A DNA stretch of 64,000 bases from Bradyrhizobium semiaridum (GCF_020329505.1 NZ_JAGKJJ010000006.1:62001-126000), one strand, 5' to 3'; shown: positions 43,339 to 52,614, numbered from the stretch's first letter. Notes: generated by a model from the letters alone, not told the origin. Numbers and translations: made by a program.

Positions 43339-44729
43339 TTGGTCGTATCCTTTTGAGATCGGGTCAGGCGATCGAGCAGCCTGCGCACAGGCATCGATCC
43401 GCCGCTGCGCGCCGAGGCGAAGACCTCGTCCGCAAGGCCGGTGCCTTCGCCGGCCGGAATTCCGGCACCGGCCAGGCGACTGTCGAAAACCTCGGAAGCG
43501 CGGGCTTCGTCCTGGAACACCAGAACCCTGGGCGCCTCGCGCGCGGTCCGGCGATGACGCGCACCATTTTCCATCTCCAGTTCGACGGTCGCGTCGAGAT
43601 GGGTACCGATCGCGTCCGGCTCGACGGTCGTCTTGCCGACGAGCGTCATGATCGCCGCGTCCTGGCGATGCTCGACGCCCATTTGGTAGTCGAGGCGACC
43701 GTAGCGGAGCATCGCGGCGACCGCGAAAGCAGTGCTGGCCTGGGTCTGCACCGTCCGCGTGAATGGTCCCTTGAACGACGTTCCCGGATATTGCGTATAA
43801 GGTTCCCAGATCGTCACCGTGATCCGCTTCACCTGCGACAGATCGATGCCGTCGCGGTGGAGCACATGTGCCGCCAGAACCGCGGACATGTTGTCGCCGA
43901 GGGTCGCGAACGGCTTTGCCATGATCCCGATCATGGCTGCGACGTCGGGGCCTCGCTGCCATTGCTCCGGCATGCGATCGAGGCCGGCAAGCGAGCGCAA
44001 CAGCCCCTTCGGTCCTTCCAGCGCCTCCGGCGCGCCCTGGACGCCGTGCGCCGCGAATTCAGCAGCCAGTAGCCCGCCCTGGGCGGCGCGCCCGTTCTGC
44101 ACGCGCCATTCGTCGGAACCACAGCGCACCGGCTCCAGCGTGCCGCCGGTCGTACAGGCGGCGATCGCGACAGCGCTGGTGGCCTTCGGTGGATCGAGCC
44201 CGAGCGCGGCCGCAGCCGCGGCTGCTGCGCCGATCGTGCCGAAGGTTGGGCTGGTCCGCACGCCCCTGCCGATCAGGCCGCGGGCAACAATTTCACCCGC
44301 ACCTAGCCATTTGAGCGCGGAATAACCGACCGTGAGAGCGGTCAATACGGTGTGCAGCGGCGCATCCAGCGTTTCGCCAAGCGATACAGCGACCGGCGCA
44401 ATCAGAGATCCCGGATGCGTCCAGGAATCGTGATCCGTGTCGTCCTGGAAGTGGGCGTGAACGGCAATGCCGTTGGCGAGAACCGCCTCGGACAGCGCGG
44501 CATGTTTGCCGCTCGCCCAGATGCGCGCGGTGCGCGGTCCGCGCGGCGCCTCCGCGGCGATGGCGCGCGCGGCCGCGGCTGTCGGCTCGTGCCGCGCCGC
44601 AAGCGCAAGCCCCAGCGAGTCGAGCAGGCAAATGGCTGCCTTCGAGGCGACATCCGGTGACAGTTCATTCGCCGACGTCGTTGCAACGAAGGTCCCGAGC
44701 AGCGCGGTAGCGTTCAACGCAGCGGACAT
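43335..44729 (-). CDS. MmgE/PrpD-family protein (copy 2)
   Basis: A 464-residue paralogue of 36955-38328 with its own active-site variant: VHAHFQDDTDHDSWTHPGSL in place of AHVLDYDDVALAGHPS, then TSPTFGTIGAAAAAAAALGL and GDNMSAVLAAHVLHRDG. The extra acidic residues suggest a different substrate. The ATG at 44729 shares its A with the stop of livF (TGATG); a GTG one codon upstream is possible. Two diverged copies in one operon suggest two successive or stereochemically different steps. Confidence 0.88.
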   Translation of the reverse strand: MSAALNATALLGTFVATTSANELSPDVASKAAICLLDSLGLALAARHEPTAAAARAIAAEAPRGPRTARIWASGKHAALSEAVLANGIAVHAHFQDDTDHDSWTHPGSLIAPVAVSLGETLDAPLHTVLTALTVGYSALKWLGAGEIVARGLIGRGVRTSPTFGTIGAAAAAAAALGLDPPKATSAVAIAACTTGGTLEPVRCGSDEWRVQNGRAAQGGLLAAEFAAHGVQGAPEALEGPKGLLRSLAGLDRMPEQWQRGPDVAAMIGIMAKPFATLGDNMSAVLAAHVLHRDGIDLSQVKRITVTIWEPYTQYPGTSFKGPFTRTVQTQASTAFAVAAMLRYGRLDYQMGVEHRQDAAIMTLVGKTTVEPDAIGTHLDATVELEMENGARHRRTAREAPRVLVFQDEARASEVFDSRLAGAGIPAGEGTGLADEVFASARSGGSMPVRRLLDRLTRSQKDTTK

Positions 44730-45421
44730 CACAAATACTCCTCGGCAAGCGCGACATCGCGAATTTCAGCGACGGTGCCGCTCCGCCTGACTTCACCGCC
44801 ACGCATCACGTAGCCGCGTGTGGCAAGCTTGAGCGCCGGGCGGGCCATCTGCTCGGTCATGAGAATGGTCGTACCGCGCTGCTTCATATGGCGGATCGCC
44901 TCGCTGATCTGCGCAATCCACACCGGCGCGAGGCCGAGAAAGGGCTCATCCAGCAGCAGCAGCTTGGGAAACGAACTCATGGCGCGCGCCAGCGCGACGA
45001 TCTGCTGCTGCCCCCCCGACAGTTGTCCGGCCGGCTGGCTGGCGCGCTGCTTCAGGATCGGAAAGATGCCGCAGAGCCAGGCCCAGGCTTCGCGCTGCGC
45101 AGCTCCGCCGTGCCAGCAGGCGCCGCTCAGGACATTGTCGGCGACCGACATGGTCGCGAATACGCGGCGGCCTTCAGGCGAATAACCCATTCCGGCCCGC
45201 GCGCGCCCGTCACAGGATACAGCGCTGAGATCACGGCCCGCGAAACGCACGCTACCGTGCGAGATCTTGACCAGACCGATGATGGCGTTGATCAAGCTCG
45301 ACTTGCCTGCGCCGTTGGCGCCGATTAGCAGCACCGTCTCACCCGCGGCGACGTCGATCGAGACGCCGCTGATTGCCGTTATGCCGCCATAGCGGACTTC
45401 AAGGTCTCTTACCGCCAGCAT
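44729..45421 (-). CDS. Branched-chain-type ABC importer ATPase, LivF-like
   Basis: A 230-residue ATPase with Walker A GANGAGKSS (about residues 33-41), signature LSGGQQQIVALARA and Walker B LLLLDEPFLGL. The order K-H-M-G-F is that of Liv systems. It starts at 45421, overlapping the stop of the LivG-like gene (TAATG). With the partner ATPase it powers import through the LivH/LivM-like permeases. In rhizobia such systems often import aromatic or aliphatic acids rather than amino acids. Confidence 0.93.
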   Translation of the reverse strand: MLAVRDLEVRYGGITAISGVSIDVAAGETVLLIGANGAGKSSLINAIIGLVKISHGSVRFAGRDLSAVSCDGRARAGMGYSPEGRRVFATMSVADNVLSGACWHGGAAQREAWAWLCGIFPILKQRASQPAGQLSGGQQQIVALARAMSSFPKLLLLDEPFLGLAPVWIAQISEAIRHMKQRGTTILMTEQMARPALKLATRGYVMRGGEVRRSGTVAEIRDVALAEEYL

Positions 45422-46179
45422 TATGCCGCCTCCTCGTCCACTGTCCCGAGATAGGCGTCGATGACATCCTTGCGCGCCAGGACATCGGCCGGAGCGCCCT
45501 CGGCCAGGACACGGCCGGAATCGAGCACCAGGATTCTTGGACAGAGGCGGCGCACGAGATCCATGTCGTGCTCGACGATCAGGACCCCGCAACCGAGCTC
45601 CGTCCTCACGTGCCGCACGAAGGCGTCGACCCGCAGGCGCTCCCGCCGCTCGAGACCTGCCGCCGGCTCGTCGAGCAGCAGGACTTTCGGCCGGGCGGCG
45701 CAAGCCAGAATGAGGCCCAGCATCTTCTGCAGCCCGTACGGCAGCTTATCGCTCTGCTCGTCGAGCTGCGGTTCGAGCTCGAACTCGTCGATCAGCGGCG
45801 CGACACTCTTCCATCCGGGCCCGCTGCCGCTGAAGCGAAGCGCCCGCGAAATGTTCTCCCGGACCGACGCCGTGCGGAAGGTGTTGGTCTGCTGGAAGCT
45901 GCGGATGATACCCATGCGACTGACGGCATGGAGCGGCTTGCCGGTCATCTCCTTGCCGTCGAGCCGCACCTCGCCGGTGGTCGGCGACAGCATGCCGCAA
46001 ATGACGTTGATGAGCGTGGTCTTGCCGGCGCCGTTCGGTCCGATGACGCCGAGGACGTCGCCTGGCGGGATGGCGAAGCTGACCTTGTCGAAGACATGCA
46101 GCCCGCCGAAGCGCTTGGAGATGGCAGCGACTTCGAGCAGCGCGCCGCCGTCGGTCCGTCCGGTGTGTTCAACCGTCAT
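45421..46179 (-). CDS. Branched-chain-type ABC importer ATPase, LivG-like
   Basis: A 252-residue ATPase: Walker A GPNGAGKTT (about residues 47-55), the Q-loop IIRSFQQTN, Walker B VLLLDEPAAGL and the LivG-type C-terminus (VIDAYLGT). The signature is PYGLQKMLGLILA, a departure from LSGGQ that is usual in LivG. The ATG overlaps the permease stop by ATGA. Confidence 0.93.
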   Translation of the reverse strand: MTVEHTGRTDGGALLEVAAISKRFGGLHVFDKVSFAIPPGDVLGVIGPNGAGKTTLINVICGMLSPTTGEVRLDGKEMTGKPLHAVSRMGIIRSFQQTNTFRTASVRENISRALRFSGSGPGWKSVAPLIDEFELEPQLDEQSDKLPYGLQKMLGLILACAARPKVLLLDEPAAGLERRERLRVDAFVRHVRTELGCGVLIVEHDMDLVRRLCPRILVLDSGRVLAEGAPADVLARKDVIDAYLGTVDEEAA

Positions 46180-47207
46180 TGCAGCGGCTCCATCGCATTA
46201 GGCACGCTCACTGTCGGCGATGAGGCGACGGTGGAAGACCGCGAGGGCGGCGAGAACACGCGGACGCCGAGGCGATGAATCGTCCCGACGATGCCTTCGC
46301 GTGCGACCAGCACCACCACCACGATCAGGAAGCCGAACAGGAACTGGGAATACTCCCCGCGCAGGGCGAAGAGGTCTCCCGCCCAGATCAGCAGGGCGCC
46401 ACCGACAACCGGGCCAAGCATGCTGCTCTTTCCGCCGATGATCGCATACGCAATGTAATTGACCGACGACAGCGCGCTGAACGAGGTCGGATGGGCGGTG
46501 AGCAGCATGTTGACGAGAGCGAAGCCGGCCAGCCCCGATACTCCCGCCGCGATGGCGAAGCCGAACGCCTTGTAGTGCCAGACCACGAGGCCGAGACTCT
46601 GAGCAAGCAGCTCGTTCTCCTCAATCGCCGCAAAGTGCTGGCGCAGCGCGCGGGTCACCGCAGCGGTCACGATGGCGCCGGCGAGCGCGAGGCCGATGGT
46701 GACCTGAAGCACCGCGCGGTTGTCGGCGAGTTCCAGCCCGAATAGCGTCACGGCCGGCATGCCGACCAGTCCATTTGATCCGCCGGTCAATCCGGGCGTT
46801 TCGAACAGCAGAAGCTGCGTAATCTCGGTGAGGACGAACGTGACCAGCACGAAATAGACGCCGGTCAGACGGAGCACCAGCGCGCCGAGCGGCAGCGCAA
46901 ACAGCGCCGGCACCACGAAGCTCGCAAGCCCTAGGAGCAGCACGTCGGTCACGCCGTGACGAAGCCCCAAGATCGCGACGGTATAACCTCCGATAGCCAT
47001 GAAGGTCGGCACTGCGAAAGTCATCAGGTTCATGCGCAGCATGATGTAGACGCTGAAGGCAGCCGTAATCGCGATCAGCATCTGGTTGGCCAGCGAATAG
47101 ATCATCGGATTCTGGCTGAGCCAGGGGACGATGAAAGCGGCCGCGATGGCCAAGACACTTGCCGCTTCGGCCAGGTCACCGCGCATTGATGGGGAGCGGG
47201 CTGTCAT
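46176..47207 (-). CDS. Branched-chain-type ABC importer permease, LivM-like
   Basis: A 343-residue membrane protein with about nine to ten hydrophobic helices and the LivM motifs GGSNGLVGMP and GGKSSMLGPVVGG. The start at 47207 (MTARSPSMRG) has GGAG upstream; an ATG seven codons later is an alternative. Only four bases separate it from the LivH-like gene. The C-terminal ~30 residues are a soluble Ser/Val-rich tail. Confidence 0.92.
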   Translation of the reverse strand: MTARSPSMRGDLAEAASVLAIAAAFIVPWLSQNPMIYSLANQMLIAITAAFSVYIMLRMNLMTFAVPTFMAIGGYTVAILGLRHGVTDVLLLGLASFVVPALFALPLGALVLRLTGVYFVLVTFVLTEITQLLLFETPGLTGGSNGLVGMPAVTLFGLELADNRAVLQVTIGLALAGAIVTAAVTRALRQHFAAIEENELLAQSLGLVVWHYKAFGFAIAAGVSGLAGFALVNMLLTAHPTSFSALSSVNYIAYAIIGGKSSMLGPVVGGALLIWAGDLFALRGEYSQFLFGFLIVVVVLVAREGIVGTIHRLGVRVFSPPSRSSTVASSPTVSVPNAMEPLQ

Positions 47208-47211
47208 CTGC

Positions 47212-48078
47212 TCAGGCTCCCCGAACGCGCTGACCGAACAAACCCGACGGCTTGACCACCAGCATGACCAGGACGAGCACGAAGAGCGCGAGCGCACCCT
47301 TTGAGCCGCCGAGATAGACCGCCGAGAACGCCTCCGCCATACCGACGATGAAAGCGGCGACCGTCGCACCACCGATGCTCCCGAGACCGCCGAGAATGAC
47401 GATCAGGAACGACGTCGCCAGCACGGGATCGCCGATATGCGGCGCGAGCGACAGGGTCGGTGTGACCAGCGCGCCGGTGAGGCCGGCGAGTCCGGTCGCC
47501 AGGGCGAAGGCAGCCGGGAATAGAATCGCGGGACGCAGTCCCTGCGCCGTCGCGACCGCGCGGTCATCGGCCAGCGCACGCAACGCGCGGCCGAAATCGG
47601 TGTAATAGATCAGGCCGTACATCGACAGGATCCCGATGATGCAGACGCCTAGCACCACGAGATTCTCGATCGGCACAAAGAAGCCGTGGCCGTGAATGAC
47701 ACCGGTCAATGGAAAGGAGAAGGCCGGCGATTGTGGTCCGAACACCACTAATATTCCGCTCGACACCATCAAATAGAGGCCGAGCGTCAGCATCAGCGTC
47801 GCCAGATGATCGTCGATCACGCGATCCAGCATGAAGCGTTGGAAAAGGAATCCGAGCACCGTGGTGCCCAGCGCCGCGCAGAGCACCGCCAGCGCGTAAG
47901 GCATGCCGAGATAGGTCACTGCGGAATAGGCGAGATATCCCCCCAGAACATAGAAGCCGCCGTGCGCGAAATTGACGACTCCCAAAATGCCGAAGATCAA
48001 GGTGAAGCCGAGGGCGAGCAGCGCGTACTGCGCACCTAGGCTGATGCCGATGAGGCTGGTGGCGACAAAGCCTTGCAC
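47212..48078 (-). CDS. Branched-chain-type ABC importer permease, LivH-like
   Basis: A 288-residue membrane protein with about eight helices; LGVVNFAHGGFYVLGGYLAY is the classic LivH motif and VILGGLGSIGGATVAAF the EAA-like loop. It pairs with the LivM-like protein and lies ten bases behind the binding-protein gene. Confidence 0.93.
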   Translation of the reverse strand: MQGFVATSLIGISLGAQYALLALGFTLIFGILGVVNFAHGGFYVLGGYLAYSAVTYLGMPYALAVLCAALGTTVLGFLFQRFMLDRVIDDHLATLMLTLGLYLMVSSGILVVFGPQSPAFSFPLTGVIHGHGFFVPIENLVVLGVCIIGILSMYGLIYYTDFGRALRALADDRAVATAQGLRPAILFPAAFALATGLAGLTGALVTPTLSLAPHIGDPVLATSFLIVILGGLGSIGGATVAAFIVGMAEAFSAVYLGGSKGALALFVLVLVMLVVKPSGLFGQRVRGA

Positions 48079-48088
48079 GGACTATCCG

Positions 48089-49276
48089 CTACTTGCCGCC
48101 GGCCGCTTCGACCCTGATGGTCGGTTGCAGCTTGCCTTTCTCCACAAGTCCGACGCCAAACGGGAAGGACAGTTCCTGGTTAATGCCGAAGAAATCCTGC
48201 CCTATCCAATGACCGGGACCGATGTTGGGATCCTCGACCGGCAGGGATCGCAGGGCCTCGGCAACCTTGGCCGTGTCCGAGATGGTGCCGGCCTTGGCGA
48301 TCGCCTTGGTTACCATGCGGGCGGCGGAGACCCACTGGAAGAACAGATTGTTTTCCGGCCGTTCGGCGCCGAGCAGTTTCTTGTACTCGTCGGCAATCAG
48401 TTGCACCTTCTCGTCGATGAGGACCGGCTCGTACCAATAGAAGTCCTTGAGCACCTCATCGCCACCGGCGACACGGGAGATTTCGCTGTATCCTGGACCA
48501 CCGAGGCGTCCGATCGGTCCCTCGAAGCCGGCCTGGCGCAGTTGCTTCACGATGATGCCGGCGTCGCCAGGGGGCGACGAAGCGAGATCGACGGCGTCAG
48601 GCTTCGCATTCATGATCCGGGTCACGATCGGCGCGAAATTGGTGGTGCCGCGCTGATAGTATTCCTCTGTGGCGGTGATGCCGGTTCTCTTGTAGGCGTC
48701 GGCATCGACGCTCGCGATATCCGTGCCGCCCTGGTCGTTCGGCGCGACCAGCACCACGCTCTTCAGGCCGAACTTCTGCTTGGCGATCTTGATGATCGGT
48801 TCGGCCCAGCCCGAAGGACCCGGCCCCATGTGAAAGATCAGCGGCAACTGCGGCGATAGCGCATCCTTGGCGTAGCCGTTGCCCATCACCAGCATCGAAT
48901 TGCGCTTGGCTATCGGCTTCACGCCCGTGAGTTCGGGCGAGCCGATCGGGCCGATGATGAACTTGACGCCCTGTCCCGCCAGCGTGTTGGCCGCGGCCGC
49001 AGCGCCTTCGGCCGTGTACTTGCTGTCGATGGCAACGACGTTGACCTTGCATGGCGCCCCGTCGACCTTGATCAAGCCATCCCGGTTGGCCTCCGCGGCG
49101 ACGAGTTCGACCGCGCCGCGCAGCGCGAGGCCCCATTGCGCAGCGGGACCCGACAGAACGCCGACGACGCCGAGGGTCAATTCCTGACCCGCCGCCATCA
49201 CCGAAACATTGGAGCTGGCAAGCGCAGCGCCGACGGCGATGCCGGACAACAGCAGATCTCTCCGCGTAGTGCTCAT
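48089..49276 (-). CDS. Branched-chain-type ABC substrate-binding protein, LivK-like
   Basis: A 395-residue periplasmic protein. The N-terminus STTRRDLLLSGIAVGAALAS has a twin-arginine look (RRDLLL), followed by LTLGVVGVLSGPAAQWGLA, the start of the type I binding-protein fold used by amide, urea and carboxylate receptors. The start at 49276 is preceded by GGGGGGAG. It is the first gene of the 14-gene operon and so fixes the import specificity of the pathway. Its upstream region carries LacI-type operators. Confidence 0.93.
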   Translation of the reverse strand: MSTTRRDLLLSGIAVGAALASSNVSVMAAGQELTLGVVGVLSGPAAQWGLALRGAVELVAAEANRDGLIKVDGAPCKVNVVAIDSKYTAEGAAAAANTLAGQGVKFIIGPIGSPELTGVKPIAKRNSMLVMGNGYAKDALSPQLPLIFHMGPGPSGWAEPIIKIAKQKFGLKSVVLVAPNDQGGTDIASVDADAYKRTGITATEEYYQRGTTNFAPIVTRIMNAKPDAVDLASSPPGDAGIIVKQLRQAGFEGPIGRLGGPGYSEISRVAGGDEVLKDFYWYEPVLIDEKVQLIADEYKKLLGAERPENNLFFQWVSAARMVTKAIAKAGTISDTAKVAEALRSLPVEDPNIGPGHWIGQDFFGINQELSFPFGVGLVEKGKLQPTIRVEAAGGK

Positions 49277-49407
49277 CACTCCCCCCGTAATTTGTTGCGG
49301 CTCATGCGCCGTCCACTTGTTGCGTGGAAACCCGAAGCGTCCCGCTCCAGGGCCGCGCGTGTTCGCTCGGCGTCGGGACGTTAGGCGCGCCGAGCCCGGG
49401 CTGTCAA

Positions 49408-49419
49408 TGAAACGTTTCA
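49408..49419. promoter_or_regulatory. LacI-type operator, perfect palindrome
   Basis: TGAAACGTTTCA, part of a 14-bp perfect palindrome with flanking A and T (49407-49420), with the central CG expected for LacI-family sites. It lies 131 bases upstream of the LivK-like gene start in the 378-base region between the two divergent operons. This gap contains no gene. Confidence 0.7.
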
Positions 49420-49565
49420 TCAAAAATAGGGCGGATCAGCTATGCTAAAAGCGGACCGCCGCTCCAAACGCACCAAAAACATCAACAATAATGGATGTTT
49501 ATACCAAAAAATCGGCAATATGCCAGAAGTCCAAACGACTCCCTTCTACCTATCATTCGAACCGA

Positions 49566-49577
49566 TGAAACGTTCCA
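49566..49577. promoter_or_regulatory. LacI-type operator, one mismatch
   Basis: TGAAACGTTCCA, eleven of twelve positions identical to the site at 49408. It lies 78 bases upstream of the TRAP receptor gene. The two sites are about 158 bases apart centre to centre, compatible with repression of both directions and possibly DNA looping. Confidence 0.65.
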
Positions 49578-49654
49578 CTTGAATCGACCTGGCCTGCCCG
49601 GTAGCTTGCGTGGCCCGTCGCGGACAGAAGACGACGGCAAAGGGGAGAAACTCG

Positions 49655-50677
49655 ATGATGCGAGGCGCCGTGACGGCCGTGCTTGCCGTGCTTGCGATTC
49701 AGTTGAGCCAGGGAGCGCTAGCAGGTGAACCTCTGTTCAAGCTGCGGGCTTCGGTGGACACGTCGGCGACACACGGACGGACATTGTCTGCCGCCGACTA
49801 CCTGAAGAAGCTGCAGGAAAAATCCGGCGGGCGCATTACGACCGAGCTGTTCCACAGCGGCCAGTTGTTTCGCGACCGCGACGTGGTGAAGGCGCTGCGT
49901 CAGGGTGCCGTCGAAATGGCGATCCCCGGCACCTGGGTGCTGACCGGCTTCGTCCCCGATGCAGACGTCTTCCAACTGCCGGCATTCTTCGGACAGCCCT
50001 ATCCGGTGGTCTACGCTGCTGCCGACGGCAAGATCGGCGAGATCATCAACAAGGAACTCGAGAGCAAGCTCAATGTCAAATTGCTCGGCCGCTGGCTGCA
50101 GCTCGGATATCAAAACACCTACAGCACCAACAAGCCGATCCGCGACTTTGCCGATCAGGCCGGCATGAAGATCCGCAACTCCGGCGGAGCGGGACAGTCG
50201 GCGCGCGCCAAATTCTTCGGCGCGTCACCAAACGTAACGGCATGGCCGGACGTTCCCCTGGCGCTGTCGCAAGGCTCGTTCGACGGGCTGAGCTCGACCG
50301 ATGAAAGCCTTGCCAGCGCAAAGCTCTGGGAATCCGGCGTGAAGTATGGCTTTGCGGATCGCGAATTCGTCGGGTTCTACGTGCCGATGATCAGCGAGAG
50401 CTTCTACAAGAAGCTGCCGCCGGATCTCCAGAAGCTGGTCATCGACCTCTGGCAGGAGAACATCCAGGCCTACCGCAAGAGCATGGAAGAGGCTCAGACC
50501 GAGGCACGCCAAACTCTGGAGAAGAACGGCATCGTGTTCGTTTCGCCGTCCGAGAGCGCGCTCGCTGAGGTCCGCGCCAAGATGCTGCCTTTGCAGGACG
50601 GCATCGCGAAGGAGTTGCGGATTTCGCCCGCCTTGCTGCAGCAGGTGCAGGCGGATGTAACGACCATCGGCCATTGA
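49655..50677 (+). CDS. TRAP transporter substrate-binding protein, DctP-like
   Basis: A 340-residue periplasmic receptor: signal peptide MMRGAVTAVLAVLAIQLSQG, then LQEKSGGRITTELFHSGQLF, LKLRNSGG-type MKIRNSGGAG and the long C-terminal helix QEARQTLEKNGI-like segment. The conserved arginine that binds the carboxylate in TRAP receptors is in the KIRNSG motif. The start at 49655 has GGGGAG seven bases upstream; the ATG at 49658 is equally near. It feeds the DctQM membrane pair. Confidence 0.92.
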   Translation: MMRGAVTAVLAVLAIQLSQGALAGEPLFKLRASVDTSATHGRTLSAADYLKKLQEKSGGRITTELFHSGQLFRDRDVVKALRQGAVEMAIPGTWVLTGFVPDADVFQLPAFFGQPYPVVYAAADGKIGEIINKELESKLNVKLLGRWLQLGYQNTYSTNKPIRDFADQAGMKIRNSGGAGQSARAKFFGASPNVTAWPDVPLALSQGSFDGLSSTDESLASAKLWESGVKYGFADREFVGFYVPMISESFYKKLPPDLQKLVIDLWQENIQAYRKSMEEAQTEARQTLEKNGIVFVSPSESALAEVRAKMLPLQDGIAKELRISPALLQQVQADVTTIGH

Positions 50678-50686
50678 TTGCCTCCC

Positions 50687-51190
50687 ATGATGAAGCTCTG
50701 GAACAGGCTTGAACTCCTGTTGATAGGAGTTCTTGGTGCCGCCGCGCTGACGGTCGGGACCGCTCAGGTCATCGGCCGCTACGTGAACAAGAACTTCGCT
50801 TTCATCAATGGCGAGGAGGTAGTGGTCTATCTGACGGTTTGGGCGGTGTTTCTGGCGTCCAGCCAGTTGGTCCGGACCGACGGACATGTCAGGCCCGACG
50901 TCGTCCTGCGACTGTTGCCGCCGCAGGGGCAAAGATGGGTCGAGGCATTCAACTGCTGTGTCGCGATCTTGTTTTGTAGCGGCCTCGCCTATTGCGGCTT
51001 CCAAGTTGCCGACGTCGCCCGCAGTCTCGACGAGCGCAGCATCACGGGCCTCGAATTCCCGATGTGGATCTACTACTCGGCCATCCTGATCGGCGCCGTG
51101 CTGATGCTGTTGCGCTACGTCATCAAGCTTTATTTGCTCGTCTTCCGCTTCGATCCCGCCACCATGGTCATCGCCGTTCACGATCACTGA
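50687..51190 (+). CDS. TRAP transporter small permease, DctQ-like
   Basis: A 167-residue membrane protein with four hydrophobic helices (LLLIGVLGAAALTVGTAQV, VVYLTVWAVFLAS, FNCCVAILFCSGLAYCGF and IYYSAILIGAVLMLL) and the GEEVVVYL segment typical of DctQ. The start is 50687 or 50690, about ten bases behind the receptor stop and probably coupled to it. Confidence 0.9.
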   Translation: MMKLWNRLELLLIGVLGAAALTVGTAQVIGRYVNKNFAFINGEEVVVYLTVWAVFLASSQLVRTDGHVRPDVVLRLLPPQGQRWVEAFNCCVAILFCSGLAYCGFQVADVARSLDERSITGLEFPMWIYYSAILIGAVLMLLRYVIKLYLLVFRFDPATMVIAVHDH

Positions 51191-51299
51191 GCGTCGACGA
51201 CGTCAGCCGTCTTGATGACCGAAATCTGCCATCGGCAAACTGACCGTCGTGGTCCCGCATCGGGACGCTTCAGGTCGAGCAACCAACGAGACCGACGCG

Positions 51300-52583
51300 A
51301 TGTGGACGATGCTTTTCCTGCTGATGTTCTTCGGGCTGCTCTGCGCTGGGACGCCGATCTTTCTGGTGTTGGGCCTCTGCGCGGCAGTCCTGTTCGGCTT
51401 CAGCGACCAGCCTCTGGTAGCGATCGCGCAGAAGATCGCCGATGAAATGAATTCCAGTACGCTAATGGCCTTACCACTGTTCGTGATGGCCGCCGCCTTC
51501 ATGCGGCGCGGCGGTGTCGCCAAGGCGCTGGTCGACGTCGCGATCGCGTGGTTTGGACGATTGCGAGGTTCGCTTGGTCTCGTCACGGTCGTCGCCTGCA
51601 CCCTGTTCGCGGCGATCTGCGGCTCTTCAGTTGCGACTGCGCTCGCCATGGGCACCATTCTGGTGCCGGCGATGATCGAACGCGGCTATCCCCGTCATTT
51701 CGCGCTCGGCGTGGTCGGCGCCTCCGGCACGATCGGCATCGTTATTCCGCCCAGCCTGTCGCTGATCCTCTACGGACTGATCGCGGAGCAATCGGTGCCA
51801 AGGTTGTTCCTGGCCGGTATTCTGCCCGGGCTGCTGCAGGCAGCGATGTTCTTCGGCTGGGTATTCTACTACTCGCACAACTCCGAGTTGCCGCGCGAGC
51901 CGGCCGTGCCGCGGACCGCACTGTTGCGGATGAGCCTCAATGCTCTGCCCGCACTTTGTGTACCCTTTATCGTGATGGTCGGAATCTACGGCGGCCTGAC
52001 GACCGTCACCGAAGCAGCCGCGGTCTCGGCAACGGTGGCGCTTCTCGTCAGCCTGTTCTTCTATCGCGGCTTTCAGGTCCGCCAGACGATCGAGGTGATC
52101 GCCGAGGCGATCAAGAGCGCCGCGACGATCATGATCATCGTCGCGACCGCCTTGGCATTCGGCCATTGGATGACGGATTCGGGCATCCCGGCTTCACTTG
52201 TAAAGTTCACACTCGACCACCAGCTTCAGCCGTGGCAATTCTTGCTCGCGATCAACGTGCTGCTGCTCCTGCTCGGATGCTTTCTCGAGGTCGCCGCCAC
52301 GCTGCTGGTGGTGATGCCGATCCTTGCGCCCGCGCTGAAACCGCTCGGAATCGATCCCGTCCATTTCGCGATCGTGTTCACCCACAACATGGAGATCGCG
52401 CTGGTTCATCCCCCCGTCGGATTGAACCTTTACGTGCTTGCAACGATTTCGACGGCGCCGGTCACCGAAGTGGTGCGCGGCGTCCTGCCGTTCCTGATCC
52501 TGCTGCTACTGTGCCTTGCGATCATCACTTATGTCCCGCAGCTTTCGCTGTGGCTGCCCAATCTGGTCTATGGCGCGGGCTAG
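51300..52583 (+). CDS. TRAP transporter large permease, DctM-like
   Basis: A 427-residue membrane protein with about twelve helices and the DctM hallmarks LMALPLFVMAAAFMRRGGVA, ICGSSVATALAMGTILVPAM and GIVIPPSLSLILYGLIAEQS. With DctQ it performs sodium-coupled uptake of the bound carboxylate. The start at 51300 is chosen at the first hydrophobic helix; no strong ribosome site is visible. Presence of a TRAP and a Liv-type importer around the same operators suggests import of two pathway compounds. Confidence 0.92.
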   Translation: MWTMLFLLMFFGLLCAGTPIFLVLGLCAAVLFGFSDQPLVAIAQKIADEMNSSTLMALPLFVMAAAFMRRGGVAKALVDVAIAWFGRLRGSLGLVTVVACTLFAAICGSSVATALAMGTILVPAMIERGYPRHFALGVVGASGTIGIVIPPSLSLILYGLIAEQSVPRLFLAGILPGLLQAAMFFGWVFYYSHNSELPREPAVPRTALLRMSLNALPALCVPFIVMVGIYGGLTTVTEAAAVSATVALLVSLFFYRGFQVRQTIEVIAEAIKSAATIMIIVATALAFGHWMTDSGIPASLVKFTLDHQLQPWQFLLAINVLLLLLGCFLEVAATLLVVMPILAPALKPLGIDPVHFAIVFTHNMEIALVHPPVGLNLYVLATISTAPVTEVVRGVLPFLILLLLCLAIITYVPQLSLWLPNLVYGAG

Positions 52584-52614
52584 CAGGCGAATCGTCTCAA
52601 CGGAGTGTTCGAGC

